A stretch of DNA of 41,173 nucleotides from contig CAJUTQ010000097.1 of assembly GCA_910589265.1 (NCBI GenBank), forward strand, positions 1 through 41,173, given 5' to 3'. The position numbers and the translations under genes are program-made. The notes under the pieces were generated by a model. It saw only the letters and a list, made by a program, of their open reading frames with translations, was not told the origin of the DNA and made no database searches. Within the stretch, counting starts at the first letter, position 1. Every line of letters starts with the position of its first letter. This stretch comes from an uncultured Lachnospiraceae bacterium. GTDB lineage: Bacteria > Bacillota > Clostridia > Lachnospirales > Lachnospiraceae. Shown here piece by piece: positions 25,816-33,829 of this stretch.

Positions 25816-27027
25816 ATGTTGACCTTGGATAAATTTGAAGAAGCCACAGAGGAAGTAAAACAAGTGATTCTTGCGACGGAGCTTGTTTACAGCGACTACT
25901 GGAGCAAAAAGACGGGAAATAAAGTTTATTTAAAGCCAGAAAATATGCAATTTACAGGCGCTTATAAGGTGAGGGGGGCATATTATAAGATGAGCACCCT
26001 TTCCAAGGAGGAGAAGGAAAAAGGAATCATTACTGCGTCTGCTGGAAATCATGCTCAAGGGGTTGCCTATGGGGCAAAATGCTATGGAGTGAAGGCTGTG
26101 ATTGTCATGCCTACCACAACTCCTCTTATAAAAGTAAACAGGACAAAAAGCTATGGAGCAGAAGTAGTTCTTTACGGAGACGTTTATGATGAAGCTTATG
26201 CAAAGGCGTGTCAGCTGGCAGAGGAAAATGGGTATACGTTCATTCATCCTTTTGATGATTTAGCAGTGGCAACAGGCCAGGGTACCATTGCCATGGAAAT
26301 TTTTAAGGAGCTTCCTCTCGTGGATATGATTTTGGTGCCTATTGGGGGAGGAGGTTTGGCAGCAGGCATTTCCACATTGGCCAAGCTATTGAATCCAAAA
26401 ATAAAGGTAATGGGAGTAGAACCAGCAGGAGCGGCCTGCTTAAAGGCTTCTATAGAAAAAGGGAAAGTAATGACATTGGAAAAGGCTACAACCATTGCAG
26501 ACGGCACCGCTGTAAAGACACCAGGGACAAAAATTTTCCCTTATTTACAGAAAAATTTAGATGATATTCTCATTGTGGAAGATGAGGAGTTAATTGTGGC
26601 TTTTTTAGATATGGTGGAAAACCACAAAATGGTAGTAGAAAATTCTGGTTTACTTACAGTTGCAGCTTTAAGTCAATTGAAAGTAAAAAACAAAAAAGTT
26701 GTTTCTGTCTTAAGCGGAGGAAACATGGATGTGATTACTATGTCATCGGTAGTACAGCAAGGGCTAATTTACAGAGACAGAATTTTTACAGTTTCTGTTT
26801 TATTGCCAGACAAGCCAGGGGAGCTATCCAGGGTGTCAGACAAAATTGCGAAAGAAAATGGTAATGTTATTAAACTAGATCATAATCAATTTGTTACAAC
26901 AAACCGCAGTGCGGCAGTGGAACTTCGGATTACAATGGAAGCTTTTGGGACGGATCATAAAAAGCAGATTATTCATGCTCTGAAGGAAAACGGATACCAG
27001 CCTAGGCTTGTGCAAACGAATATATAA
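25816..27027 (+). CDS. ilvA: Threonine ammonia-lyase with C-terminal ACT domain
   Basis: 403 aa PLP enzyme deaminating threonine to 2-oxobutyrate. The PLP lysine is in FTGAYKVRGAYYKM, the phosphate loop is PIGGGGLAAG, and SAGNHAQGVAYGAK is the substrate loop. A single C-terminal ACT domain at about 325-400 (VSVLLPDKPGELSRVSDKIA) matches the short IlvA/TdcB-like class. Whether it is biosynthetic or catabolic is not decided by sequence. ATG 25816 follows AGGAGGAG; the upstream in-frame ATG at 25789 is less likely. No other ilv gene and no T-box leader is nearby. Confidence 0.92.
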   Translation: MLTLDKFEEATEEVKQVILATELVYSDYWSKKTGNKVYLKPENMQFTGAYKVRGAYYKMSTLSKEEKEKGIITASAGNHAQGVAYGAKCYGVKAVIVMPTTTPLIKVNRTKSYGAEVVLYGDVYDEAYAKACQLAEENGYTFIHPFDDLAVATGQGTIAMEIFKELPLVDMILVPIGGGGLAAGISTLAKLLNPKIKVMGVEPAGAACLKASIEKGKVMTLEKATTIADGTAVKTPGTKIFPYLQKNLDDILIVEDEELIVAFLDMVENHKMVVENSGLLTVAALSQLKVKNKKVVSVLSGGNMDVITMSSVVQQGLIYRDRIFTVSVLLPDKPGELSRVSDKIAKENGNVIKLDHNQFVTTNRSAAVELRITMEAFGTDHKKQIIHALKENGYQPRLVQTNI

Positions 27028-27275
27028 TGGAATAGGCAGGATATAGCAGATGGAGTCCATATATTTGTAGAAATACAAGTATATGGATTTTTATATTGTG
27101 TAAGATGGAAATATTTGTGATGTCATATAGGAAAAAATTATTTATTTTATAGAAGAAAATACTATAAAAATATAGTATAATAAGATGTATAAATATTATA
27201 TAGAAAAATAGGAAAGGGAGGAGTGGGGAATTTTGCAACATCTTTTAAAAGAAAAACAGAAGGGAGAAAAAAGAT

Positions 27276-28795
27276 ATGAGAAAGGTTGGTAACAGAAAGA
27301 GAAACAGGTTCGTATATATGTTCTTTTTATGCTTTTTTGCTATGGCATGCAAAAGAGTGGATAATAGAAATACAGAAATGGAAGTAGAGATGGAACAAGA
27401 GATAGTAGAAGAAATAGGGACAGAGACGGAATCAAAGGATGATTCCACAGATGTTTTTACAATTTATACAACAGAGGCAAAGATTTCTGACCAGGAAATT
27501 TCTGCTGTATATACAGATGATTGGTCTTTTCTTAATCATATGGATCAGACAGAATTCAACTATGCTTATCAGGATGGAAAGGTTTATTATCGTCAATATC
27601 ACAAAGATTCTTTGGATGGGTGGGAGTTGATAGCAAGTAAGGATAAAGAGATAATAAGTATTGATGAAAAGGGAGAAAAAACGTTGTTTTTTCAGATAAA
27701 GGATATGGAAATATTTATCTTATTGGGGAACGGTTTTATATAACGGAAAAGATATATAAGGAAGAGGGCGATGAGAAGGAGATTGAATTTAACTTTTATT
27801 CCGTTGATATGCAGGGACAGAACAGATCGGATTATGGAAAGTGGGAAATTTGTGCTTTAGATATGGAGAGAAACATTTTTATTTTAAATCGATGGTCATG
27901 GGAAGAAAAAATAGATATGTACTGTGTCTTGGACTGTGCAAAGGATGAAATCATAACATTGCCAACGGATTCCTACAAACTTTTAGATTTTTGGGCCTAC
28001 CATGACGGATGGTGCTATTTTGATATCCATGAAGATTGGAGCAGTGGTATTTGCCGAGTGGTAGGGATATCTCTAGAAGGAGATCAGAAAGAAATAATGA
28101 CAATGACCTCATCCCATAATAAGATAAAGGAAAAATATAACTACACAGAGTCTATCTGCAGAATGGAAGTTGTAGAAGACCGAATCTATATAATTTTTGG
28201 TGGCTATTTTGGAAGCGACTCTTATTTTCAAGGTGGAAGCCTTATTACAATGAAACTAGACGGTTCCGATTATCGAGCCATAGAGTGCAAGGAGGACGCT
28301 TTTGTTATTTGCAAGGATGGAGATAGAATACTTGTTTATTTTCCATATTATTGGCCACAGGAGGATTGGTCAAAGGAAAAAAAGCGTTATTTGATGGGAG
28401 TGTGAGACATAGAGACAAATACCCTATTTCCATCTGATTTTCCAAGAGAGCTAGTTTATGAACAGCAGAGGCATAGTATATTGACATATCAAGAACGCAT
28501 TATCCCAAAACCTTTGTGCTTAATGAAAGAAGATGGGATAAACGTCTATGCATTGGAGGATTCAGGGAGAATTGTTCAGGTTGCCACAGATATTGATAAG
28601 GCTATTATACAGAGAGAAGATAAAGAAATAAACTACAGTATAGATTACGAACATTTGTATTATGCAGATGGATTTCTATATTTTGAAGTGGAATTTACTG
28701 TCTTTGAGGGAGCACGTACCTACCGTAGAATTCAGAAAGATGTGTACCGTATGAAACTGGACGAAAAATTTACAGAGTTGTTGTATTCCTATTGA
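27276..28795 (+). pseudogene. Broken lipoprotein gene (paralogue of 29013-30509)
   Basis: Aligns along its length with the intact copy downstream. It begins with a signal peptide and lipobox (FFAMAC). The reading frame breaks at the T-run 27687-27692, where one base is missing relative to the copy: after GEKTLFF the frame should continue SDKGYGNIYLIG. It then runs open from about 27694 to a TGA at 28403-28405. There the paralogue has Trp (RVWDVDANTIF against GV-stop-DIETNTLF), so this is a nonsense change. The same frame then continues to LLYSY at 28795. Two independent lesions make sequencing error unlikely as the only cause. Function of the family is unknown. Confidence 0.85.
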
Positions 28796-29012
28796 ACAAT
28801 GAAAGAATAATATGTTACAGGATAAATTCTAGGTAGATTGTTATGTGTATATGGGACAGAACTAAAGAAGTATAAGTGATGATAAAATATTGTAATAATT
28901 GAATTTTTGATGCTGATTTTGGCAGTCAAAAGAGAATGGTTCATATTATTTCGCAGATGAAAGAGAAGGAATAAAGAGCGTAAAAAGAACAAAAGAAGGG
29001 AGAAATGAAATA

Positions 29013-30509
29013 ATGGGAAAGCTTGACGATAGAAATAGGAAATGGATTTTATGGATGTTCGTGTCTGCCTTTTTATTAATGGCGTGTGAAAAACAAAATA
29101 ATAGAGGTGCACAAACAGGGGCAAAAATAAAAGCAGAGATGGAAACAAAAATAGAAGAAAAGGAGAATCCTATAGATATTCTCACAGCTTATACGACAGA
29201 GATAGAGTATTCTGACCAGGAAATATCTTCCGTATATACGGATGACAGGTCTTTGCTTGACCATATGGGACAGGGAGAATTCAGTTATGCTTATCAAGAT
29301 GGCATGGTTTATTATCGACAGTACCACAAGGATTCTTTTGAGGAGGGAGCAGTATGGGGAAATTATGGGCCTACAGTAGGTACATATAAAGAGATTGTAT
29401 CGATTGATCCAAAGGGAGAGAAGACAGTGCTTTTTTCTGATAAAGGATATGGAAATATTTATCTTATTGGAGACCGATTTTATATGACAGAAAAGAAGGA
29501 TGAAGCTTATTCATATCCTAATATCTATTCTGTTGATAGGAATGGACAGAATAGGGTCGACTATGGATATGGAGATGTTTGTGCTTTTGACATGGATAGA
29601 AAGGTTCTCATTTTAAAAATGCTTTCAGAGGAAAAATGTGTAGCAACTTACTTTGCCTTAGAGTGTGAAAGTAATGAAATGACAGAATTACAATTTGATT
29701 CCTTCGATTGTTTGACCTTTCAGGATTACTATGATGGCTGGTGTTATTTTGATGCACATAAGAAGAACGGCATAAAAGCTTGTCAAGTGGTGGGAATATC
29801 ATTAGAAGGAGAACAGAAAAAAATGATTGCGCTGGCATCGGACGAAGAAACTGGGGTTAAGTACAGGCAAGATGCAGTTATCTGTGACATGGAAGTTGTT
29901 GGAGACAGAATGTACATTCTTTTTGGGAATTATACTGGAAGCGCTCACCATTTTCAGGGAGGAAGACTTATCACAACAAAACTAGATGGATCAGACTATC
30001 ATGCAATAGAGAGGGAAGTTGATAACGATGATTTTTATGCTTGTCAGAATGGAGGCAGAAATCTTGTTTATTTTGGAGGAAGAGTGTGGGACGTAGATGC
30101 AAATACTATCTTCTCATCCGATTTTGGGGGAAGTTTTGATGAACTAAAGAGACATCGCATAGTTCCATATCAGGAACAAAGTTTTCTAAGACTGATGTGG
30201 ACAGGGTGGGGAAGTGATTCAAATGGGAGGCAGCTCAATGTCTATGCATTGGAGAATTCAGGAAGGATTATCAAGGTAGCCACAGGAATTGATGAGGCTA
30301 TTATACAGAGAGAAGATGAAAAAGAGTACGATGAGATTGAGTATAATCATCTATATTATGCAGATGGATTTCTGTATTTCGAAGTGGAATTTAAAATTAT
30401 TGACAGGACCTATGCTATTGGATGGAGGGACGGATATCGTAGAGTGCAGACAGATGTGTACCGTATGAAACTGGAGGAGAAATCTATAGAGCTGTTGTAT
30501 TCTTATTAG
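29013..30509 (+). CDS. Hypothetical lipoprotein, intact tandem copy
   Basis: 498 aa. A lipoprotein signal ends in LLMAC at about residue 25. A charged linker follows, then a domain rich in repeated YDG/YADGxxYFE turns (SYAYQDGMVYYRQYHKDS, YYDGWCYFDAH, YNHLYYADGFLYFEVEF) and AIxRE segments. This pattern resembles beta-propeller-like DUF5050-type proteins, inferred from the repeats only. It is likely anchored outside the membrane. ATG follows AAGGGAG. The copy upstream is a pseudogene. No partner gene is obvious, and the decayed transposase downstream marks this as accessory DNA. Confidence 0.82.
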   Translation: MGKLDDRNRKWILWMFVSAFLLMACEKQNNRGAQTGAKIKAEMETKIEEKENPIDILTAYTTEIEYSDQEISSVYTDDRSLLDHMGQGEFSYAYQDGMVYYRQYHKDSFEEGAVWGNYGPTVGTYKEIVSIDPKGEKTVLFSDKGYGNIYLIGDRFYMTEKKDEAYSYPNIYSVDRNGQNRVDYGYGDVCAFDMDRKVLILKMLSEEKCVATYFALECESNEMTELQFDSFDCLTFQDYYDGWCYFDAHKKNGIKACQVVGISLEGEQKKMIALASDEETGVKYRQDAVICDMEVVGDRMYILFGNYTGSAHHFQGGRLITTKLDGSDYHAIEREVDNDDFYACQNGGRNLVYFGGRVWDVDANTIFSSDFGGSFDELKRHRIVPYQEQSFLRLMWTGWGSDSNGRQLNVYALENSGRIIKVATGIDEAIIQREDEKEYDEIEYNHLYYADGFLYFEVEFKIIDRTYAIGWRDGYRRVQTDVYRMKLEEKSIELLYSY

Positions 30510-30839
30510 AAAATAGATGAGAGATTGTGTAAACTTATGAAAATGAAATATACACTGTCAATAAGTTTTGAAAATGTCAATTTTAATATCAAGTTTCCCT
30601 TGAGAGAACGCCACTTTCCTAAAAGGGCAAACTCCCTCTTAGGAAGCTGATTGATGTTTCTCAAAAAATAGCTCATATAAAAATTGAAGTGACAGGTTAT
30701 CATCTTCCATCCACCAGATTATTTTCCTTTCATCGCTGCGCTGTTGCAGCTATAAGTGGGGTTCTACAACTTTTTGCACTTTTGGAGACACCTCTGTATT
30801 GGCATTTGTATTTTGTGGTTTTAGGTACCAGATCGTATT

Positions 30840-31202
30840 ATATACATGCGGTCATATTCTATTCAGATACCAAAATGTGGATTGATTAGCACCATGATTT
30901 TGCAACGGGCATTGACAACTGGGAATCCTTCATCCAAAATCTGAAAACAACAGTTTTTGAAGGAGAAGGTTCCAGCTGCATCTGTTTTTCGCACAGGAGG
31001 ATATCCAGATCTATTCCTTTGGCTGTGGGAACAAAAATGGATTCTGTTTTCAGTGTGACGGAAAACTTTTGGTTGAAAAGTTTCCAGTACTCTGTTTGCA
31101 GGAAGCGGTTTGCTTTGGCCAGAGTCTGGATATACCGTTTTGCGAATTCCACAGGGGGGGGCCTGCCCTACAAGGTTGCCCATAAGCGTTGGATACGCCC
31201 TT
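30840..31202 (-). pseudogene. Decayed transposase fragment
   Basis: Two minus-strand frames together read as a piece of a DDE transposase of the ISNCY-like type: MGNLVGQ, then PPVEFAKRYIQTLAKANRF, LQTEYWKLFNQKFSV and ESIFVPTAKGIDLDILLCEK, then FSFKNCCFQILDEGFPVV and CKIMVLINPHFGI. The frame changes at a run of eight C (31154-31161 on the other strand) and again near 30975, and a stop follows PHFGI, after which IEYDRMY continues the homology-like pattern. The N-terminal catalytic half is missing. The family name is from memory of related proteins and is tentative. Sequence 30510-30840 has small inverted repeats (for example TTCCTAA/TTAGGAA) and is probably the rest of the element. Confidence 0.65.
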
Positions 31203-31287
31203 TAGTCAGGGATATTTTTTTCAAAAGGAATCTTTATTTAAAGGACAGTAACAACATGAAGAATATTCTTTTATATTGCTATTGTCT

Positions 31288-32139
31288 CTACATAGAGGGC
31301 CGCTCTTTCAAAGATAACAATGTAAGGGCATTTTCTCCCAATATGTTTCGAATTCCACTTTCGGATAAAGGCAGGGCGGCGACTGCATCGGCATTTTTTC
31401 CTATATCCACGCTGGGCCAATCTGTTCCAAAGATAAATTTATGGGATAGTCTTTCTATATCCCCAAAATATTGAGGAAGCTTTTTTGGGGGTAACCCTGA
31501 AATGTCAATGAATAAATGTTTATGAAGTTTTACCATGGATATAGCCTCTTCATACCAAGGGCCTCTGCCGCCATGGCACATAATAAGGCGAAGCAGAGGG
31601 AAATCTACCGCAATATCATCCAAAAAAAGGGGATTGCCATATTTAAGCCGTGATCCACGAAAAACAGAAGTCCCTGTATGGAACATGATGGGGAGATTCA
31701 GCTCCTGTGCAGCCTCATAAAGAGGATACATGATAGGATCGTTAGGATAGAAAAAATTGTAGGTTGGATAAAGTTTGACGCCGCAAAAACCCATGGAAGC
31801 CAGTTGCCGTAATAGGTTGCCCAAATCTTTTTCTCTCATGGGATCAAAGGTGCAAAAAGGAAGGAGCTGGGGATGTCCTTTGCAAAAATGAGCAATGGAC
31901 TGATTGCTTGCAATGCCAGTAACATCAGGTGTATTTTCTGCCAGTATTACTGCATAATCTACGCCTTTTTCTTTCAATAATTCGCAAAATGAATCTGGAT
32001 TGCCATAAGCTTCGCAAAGATCCAAATAGTTTTTCTCTGATGGATAACAAGAGAGGAACCACTCCCTTGGACTGTCAAGAAGCAGGTCATATTGAGAAAG
32101 ATGTACGTGAAAATCAATGAGTAGACGGTTGTGTCTCAT
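31288..32139 (-). CDS. Amidohydrolase 2 family metal-dependent hydrolase
   Basis: 283 aa TIM-barrel protein of the amidohydrolase-2 superfamily. Metal-binding HxH is in IDFHVHLSQ, followed by VKLYPTYNF, MFHTGTS, MCHGGRGPW and the late Asp in FGTDWPSVD. These are the expected metal and catalytic positions. Relatives include ACMSD- and 4-oxalomesaconate-hydratase-like enzymes, but the substrate here is not evident. ATG follows TGGAGG. It has its own promoter and runs opposite to all neighbours, beside the transposase remnant, so it may be an acquired single gene. Confidence 0.88.
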   Translation of the reverse strand: MRHNRLLIDFHVHLSQYDLLLDSPREWFLSCYPSEKNYLDLCEAYGNPDSFCELLKEKGVDYAVILAENTPDVTGIASNQSIAHFCKGHPQLLPFCTFDPMREKDLGNLLRQLASMGFCGVKLYPTYNFFYPNDPIMYPLYEAAQELNLPIMFHTGTSVFRGSRLKYGNPLFLDDIAVDFPLLRLIMCHGGRGPWYEEAISMVKLHKHLFIDISGLPPKKLPQYFGDIERLSHKFIFGTDWPSVDIGKNADAVAALPLSESGIRNILGENALTLLSLKERPSM

Positions 32140-32203
32140 AAAAAACCTCCATTATGCATAGATTGTCAGATTAATTTAGAAATATTTCATCAATCATATT
32201 TTT

Positions 32204-32232
32204 ATCATACCATTGAATTTCCTTCCATTCAA
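32204..32232 (-). promoter_or_regulatory. Promoter of the amidohydrolase gene
   Basis: On the minus strand: TTGAAT (plus 32227-32232), a 17-base spacer and TATGAT (plus 32204-32209). It lies about 65 bases before the ATG. Confidence 0.7.
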
Positions 32233-32381
32233 TTTTTTTCAAGAATCTTCCTGTTTTTCACCGCATTGTTTCCTTTTATGAAAAAGCTTTTATAAAGGAT
32301 AGATAGACTCATCTTTTGTATATTGAAAGTTGTATAGAAAGAGCAGTGAAAAATAAAACTGCATAGGCCAAAGAAAGATAG

Positions 32382-32410
32382 TTGAATAAACATGGAAATT
32401 ATGGTAGAAT
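32382..32410 (+). promoter_or_regulatory. Promoter of pyrE
   Basis: TTGAAT at 32382-32387, a 17-base spacer and TAGAAT at 32405-32410. The roughly 80-base leader holds a short hairpin ATAGAA/TTCTAT but no recognisable PyrR site or riboswitch. Confidence 0.7.
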
Positions 32411-32499
32411 CAGTAAGATATTTCATGCTCTATAGAATAATCTTTTCTATGGGGACATGGTAGCTTGCCAACGAATAAAAATAAGGAGAAAACAGACAT

Positions 32500-33183
32500 A
32501 TGGAAAGCTATAAAAAAGAATTCATTGAATTTATGGTAGACTGTCATGTTTTGAAGTTTGGAGATTTTGTAACAAAAAGTGGAAGAAGGACCCCCTTTTT
32601 TGTAAACACTGGATTTTATCGGACAGGAAACCAGTTAAAAAAGCTAGGGGAGTACTATGCAAAGGCCATCCATGATAAGTTTTCCCTAGATTTTGATGTG
32701 ATGTTTGGACCTGCTTATAAAGGAATTCCTCTGGCTGTTACTTCTGCCATGGCAATAAGTGAAATGTATGGGAAATCCGTTGGTTATTGTTCCAATAGGA
32801 AAGAACAAAAAGACCATGGAGAAAAGGGAATCTTACTTGGAAGTCCTTTGGAAGATGGAGATAAGGTTTTAATAATCGAAGATGTGACAACAGCGGGCAC
32901 GTCTATTCAGGAAACTCTGCCTATCATTTTGGCTCAGGGAAAGGTAACTATCGCAGGTTTAGTTGTGTCTGTGGACAGAATGGAGAAGGGGCAGGGAGAT
33001 AAAAGTGCTTTGGAGGAAATCGAGGAAATGTATGGTTTTCCCACAACGGCTATTGTAACAATGAAGGAAGTAGTCCGCCACTTGTATAACAAACCTTATA
33101 AGGGAAGAGTGTATTTGGACGATGATATAAAAAATGCCATTGATGCCTATTATGAAACTTTTGGCGTAGAAAAAATGGAATGA
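32500..33183 (+). CDS. pyrE: Orotate phosphoribosyltransferase
   Basis: 227 aa; joins orotate to PRPP to make OMP in pyrimidine synthesis. PRPP-binding motif VLIIEDVTTAGTSIQET and the orotate-loop region (GPAYKGIPLAVTSAMAISE; NRKEQKDHGEKG) are visible. FVTKSGRRTPFFVNTGFY is the usual N-terminal block. ATG follows AAGGAG. It is alone, away from other pyr genes, with its own promoter, and is followed by two small membrane-protein genes. Confidence 0.96.
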   Translation: MESYKKEFIEFMVDCHVLKFGDFVTKSGRRTPFFVNTGFYRTGNQLKKLGEYYAKAIHDKFSLDFDVMFGPAYKGIPLAVTSAMAISEMYGKSVGYCSNRKEQKDHGEKGILLGSPLEDGDKVLIIEDVTTAGTSIQETLPIILAQGKVTIAGLVVSVDRMEKGQGDKSALEEIEEMYGFPTTAIVTMKEVVRHLYNKPYKGRVYLDDDIKNAIDAYYETFGVEKME

Positions 33184-33205
33184 ATGATAGAAAAGAGGGA
33201 GCCAT

Positions 33206-33358
33206 ATGAATGAAAAAGCATTTAAAATTATGTCTGGTTCAGGAGCGACGGCTGTTGTAGTAGGGGTTGTCGTTTTAGTGACAGGAATCGCTTCAGGAGT
33301 CGTGCTGTTAATTAGCGGGGCAAAATTGTTAAAGGGAAGGTATCACATTACCTTTTAA
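33206..33358 (+). CDS. Small Gly/Val-rich membrane protein (50 aa)
   Basis: 50 aa, with start ATG after GAGGGAG. The centre (ATAVVVGVVVLVTGIASGVV) is one or two very hydrophobic, Gly/Val-rich helices, and the tail LLKGRYHITF is basic. It begins 22 bases after pyrE and is probably co-transcribed. Similar-looking small proteins occur in Lachnospiraceae, but I know of no function. Confidence 0.7.
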   Translation: MNEKAFKIMSGSGATAVVVGVVVLVTGIASGVVLLISGAKLLKGRYHITF

Positions 33359-33375
33359 AGAATGGCTGCATATTA

Positions 33376-33430
33376 GAAAGGGGCTGTCGCAAAACAGTTG
33401 TTTTTACGTAGGGTTTTGCAGCAGCCTTTC
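33376..33430. repeat. Imperfect long hairpin after the 50-aa gene
   Basis: GAAAGGGGCTGTCGCAAAAC (33376-33395) pairs imperfectly with GTTTTGCAGCAGCCTTTC (33413-33430). It looks like a Lachnospiraceae terminator type, but no T-run follows, so function as a + strand terminator is doubtful. Confidence 0.5.
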
Positions 33431-33496
33431 CTTATAGATAAAAGGAGCATAGAGCTTTTAGCCCAAAGGAAATGAGAAAAAGCGAGAGGAAAAAGA

Positions 33497-33814
33497 ATGA
33501 CAAAAAAGTCTGGTTTTATGTTTACAAGTAAAAAGATTTCTTATCGGGGAGTCATGTCTTCTATTTTGGGATTTCTGTCTTTTATTTCCATAATTGTATC
33601 TGTGGCCATTTCCTTTTTAAACAGAGGAGACACTCCCTTTCGAGTGGGCATTGCAGGAATCTTTGCCCTTTTCATGGCAATGGCAGGACTGGGGTTAGCC
33701 ATTGTAGGAATGACAAAGACAGAAGAGTTTCAGCTATTTCCAAGAATGGGATTTGCTGTGAATATACTTACATTGTTTCTATGGGGAGGCATTATTTATT
33801 TTGGAATTATATAG
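33497..33814 (+). CDS. Small membrane protein, DUF6142-like
   Basis: 105 aa with three predicted membrane helices at about 18-40, 52-72 and 84-104. The N-terminal FTSKKISYRGVMSSILGFLS and the loop VGMTKTEEFQLFPRMGF fit small Lachnospiraceae membrane proteins of the DUF6142 type; this assignment is from memory. Ten bases separate it from the peptidase gene, so they are likely co-transcribed. Function is unknown. Confidence 0.75.
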   Translation: MTKKSGFMFTSKKISYRGVMSSILGFLSFISIIVSVAISFLNRGDTPFRVGIAGIFALFMAMAGLGLAIVGMTKTEEFQLFPRMGFAVNILTLFLWGGIIYFGII

Positions 33815-33829
33815 AAAGGAAGGATGAAG

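Noticed and set aside
31019..31474. 151-aa + strand frame
   Set aside because: Antisense to the transposase remnant and amidohydrolase; low-quality composition.
32140..32499. Riboswitch or small gene in the pyrE/amidohydrolase gap
   Set aside because: Only two divergent promoters and a short hairpin are seen; the 65-aa minus frame at 32229-32426 has no ribosome binding site and overlaps the promoters.
33376..33430. CRISPR or attachment site
   Set aside because: A single imperfect hairpin, no repeat-spacer pattern anywhere in the window.
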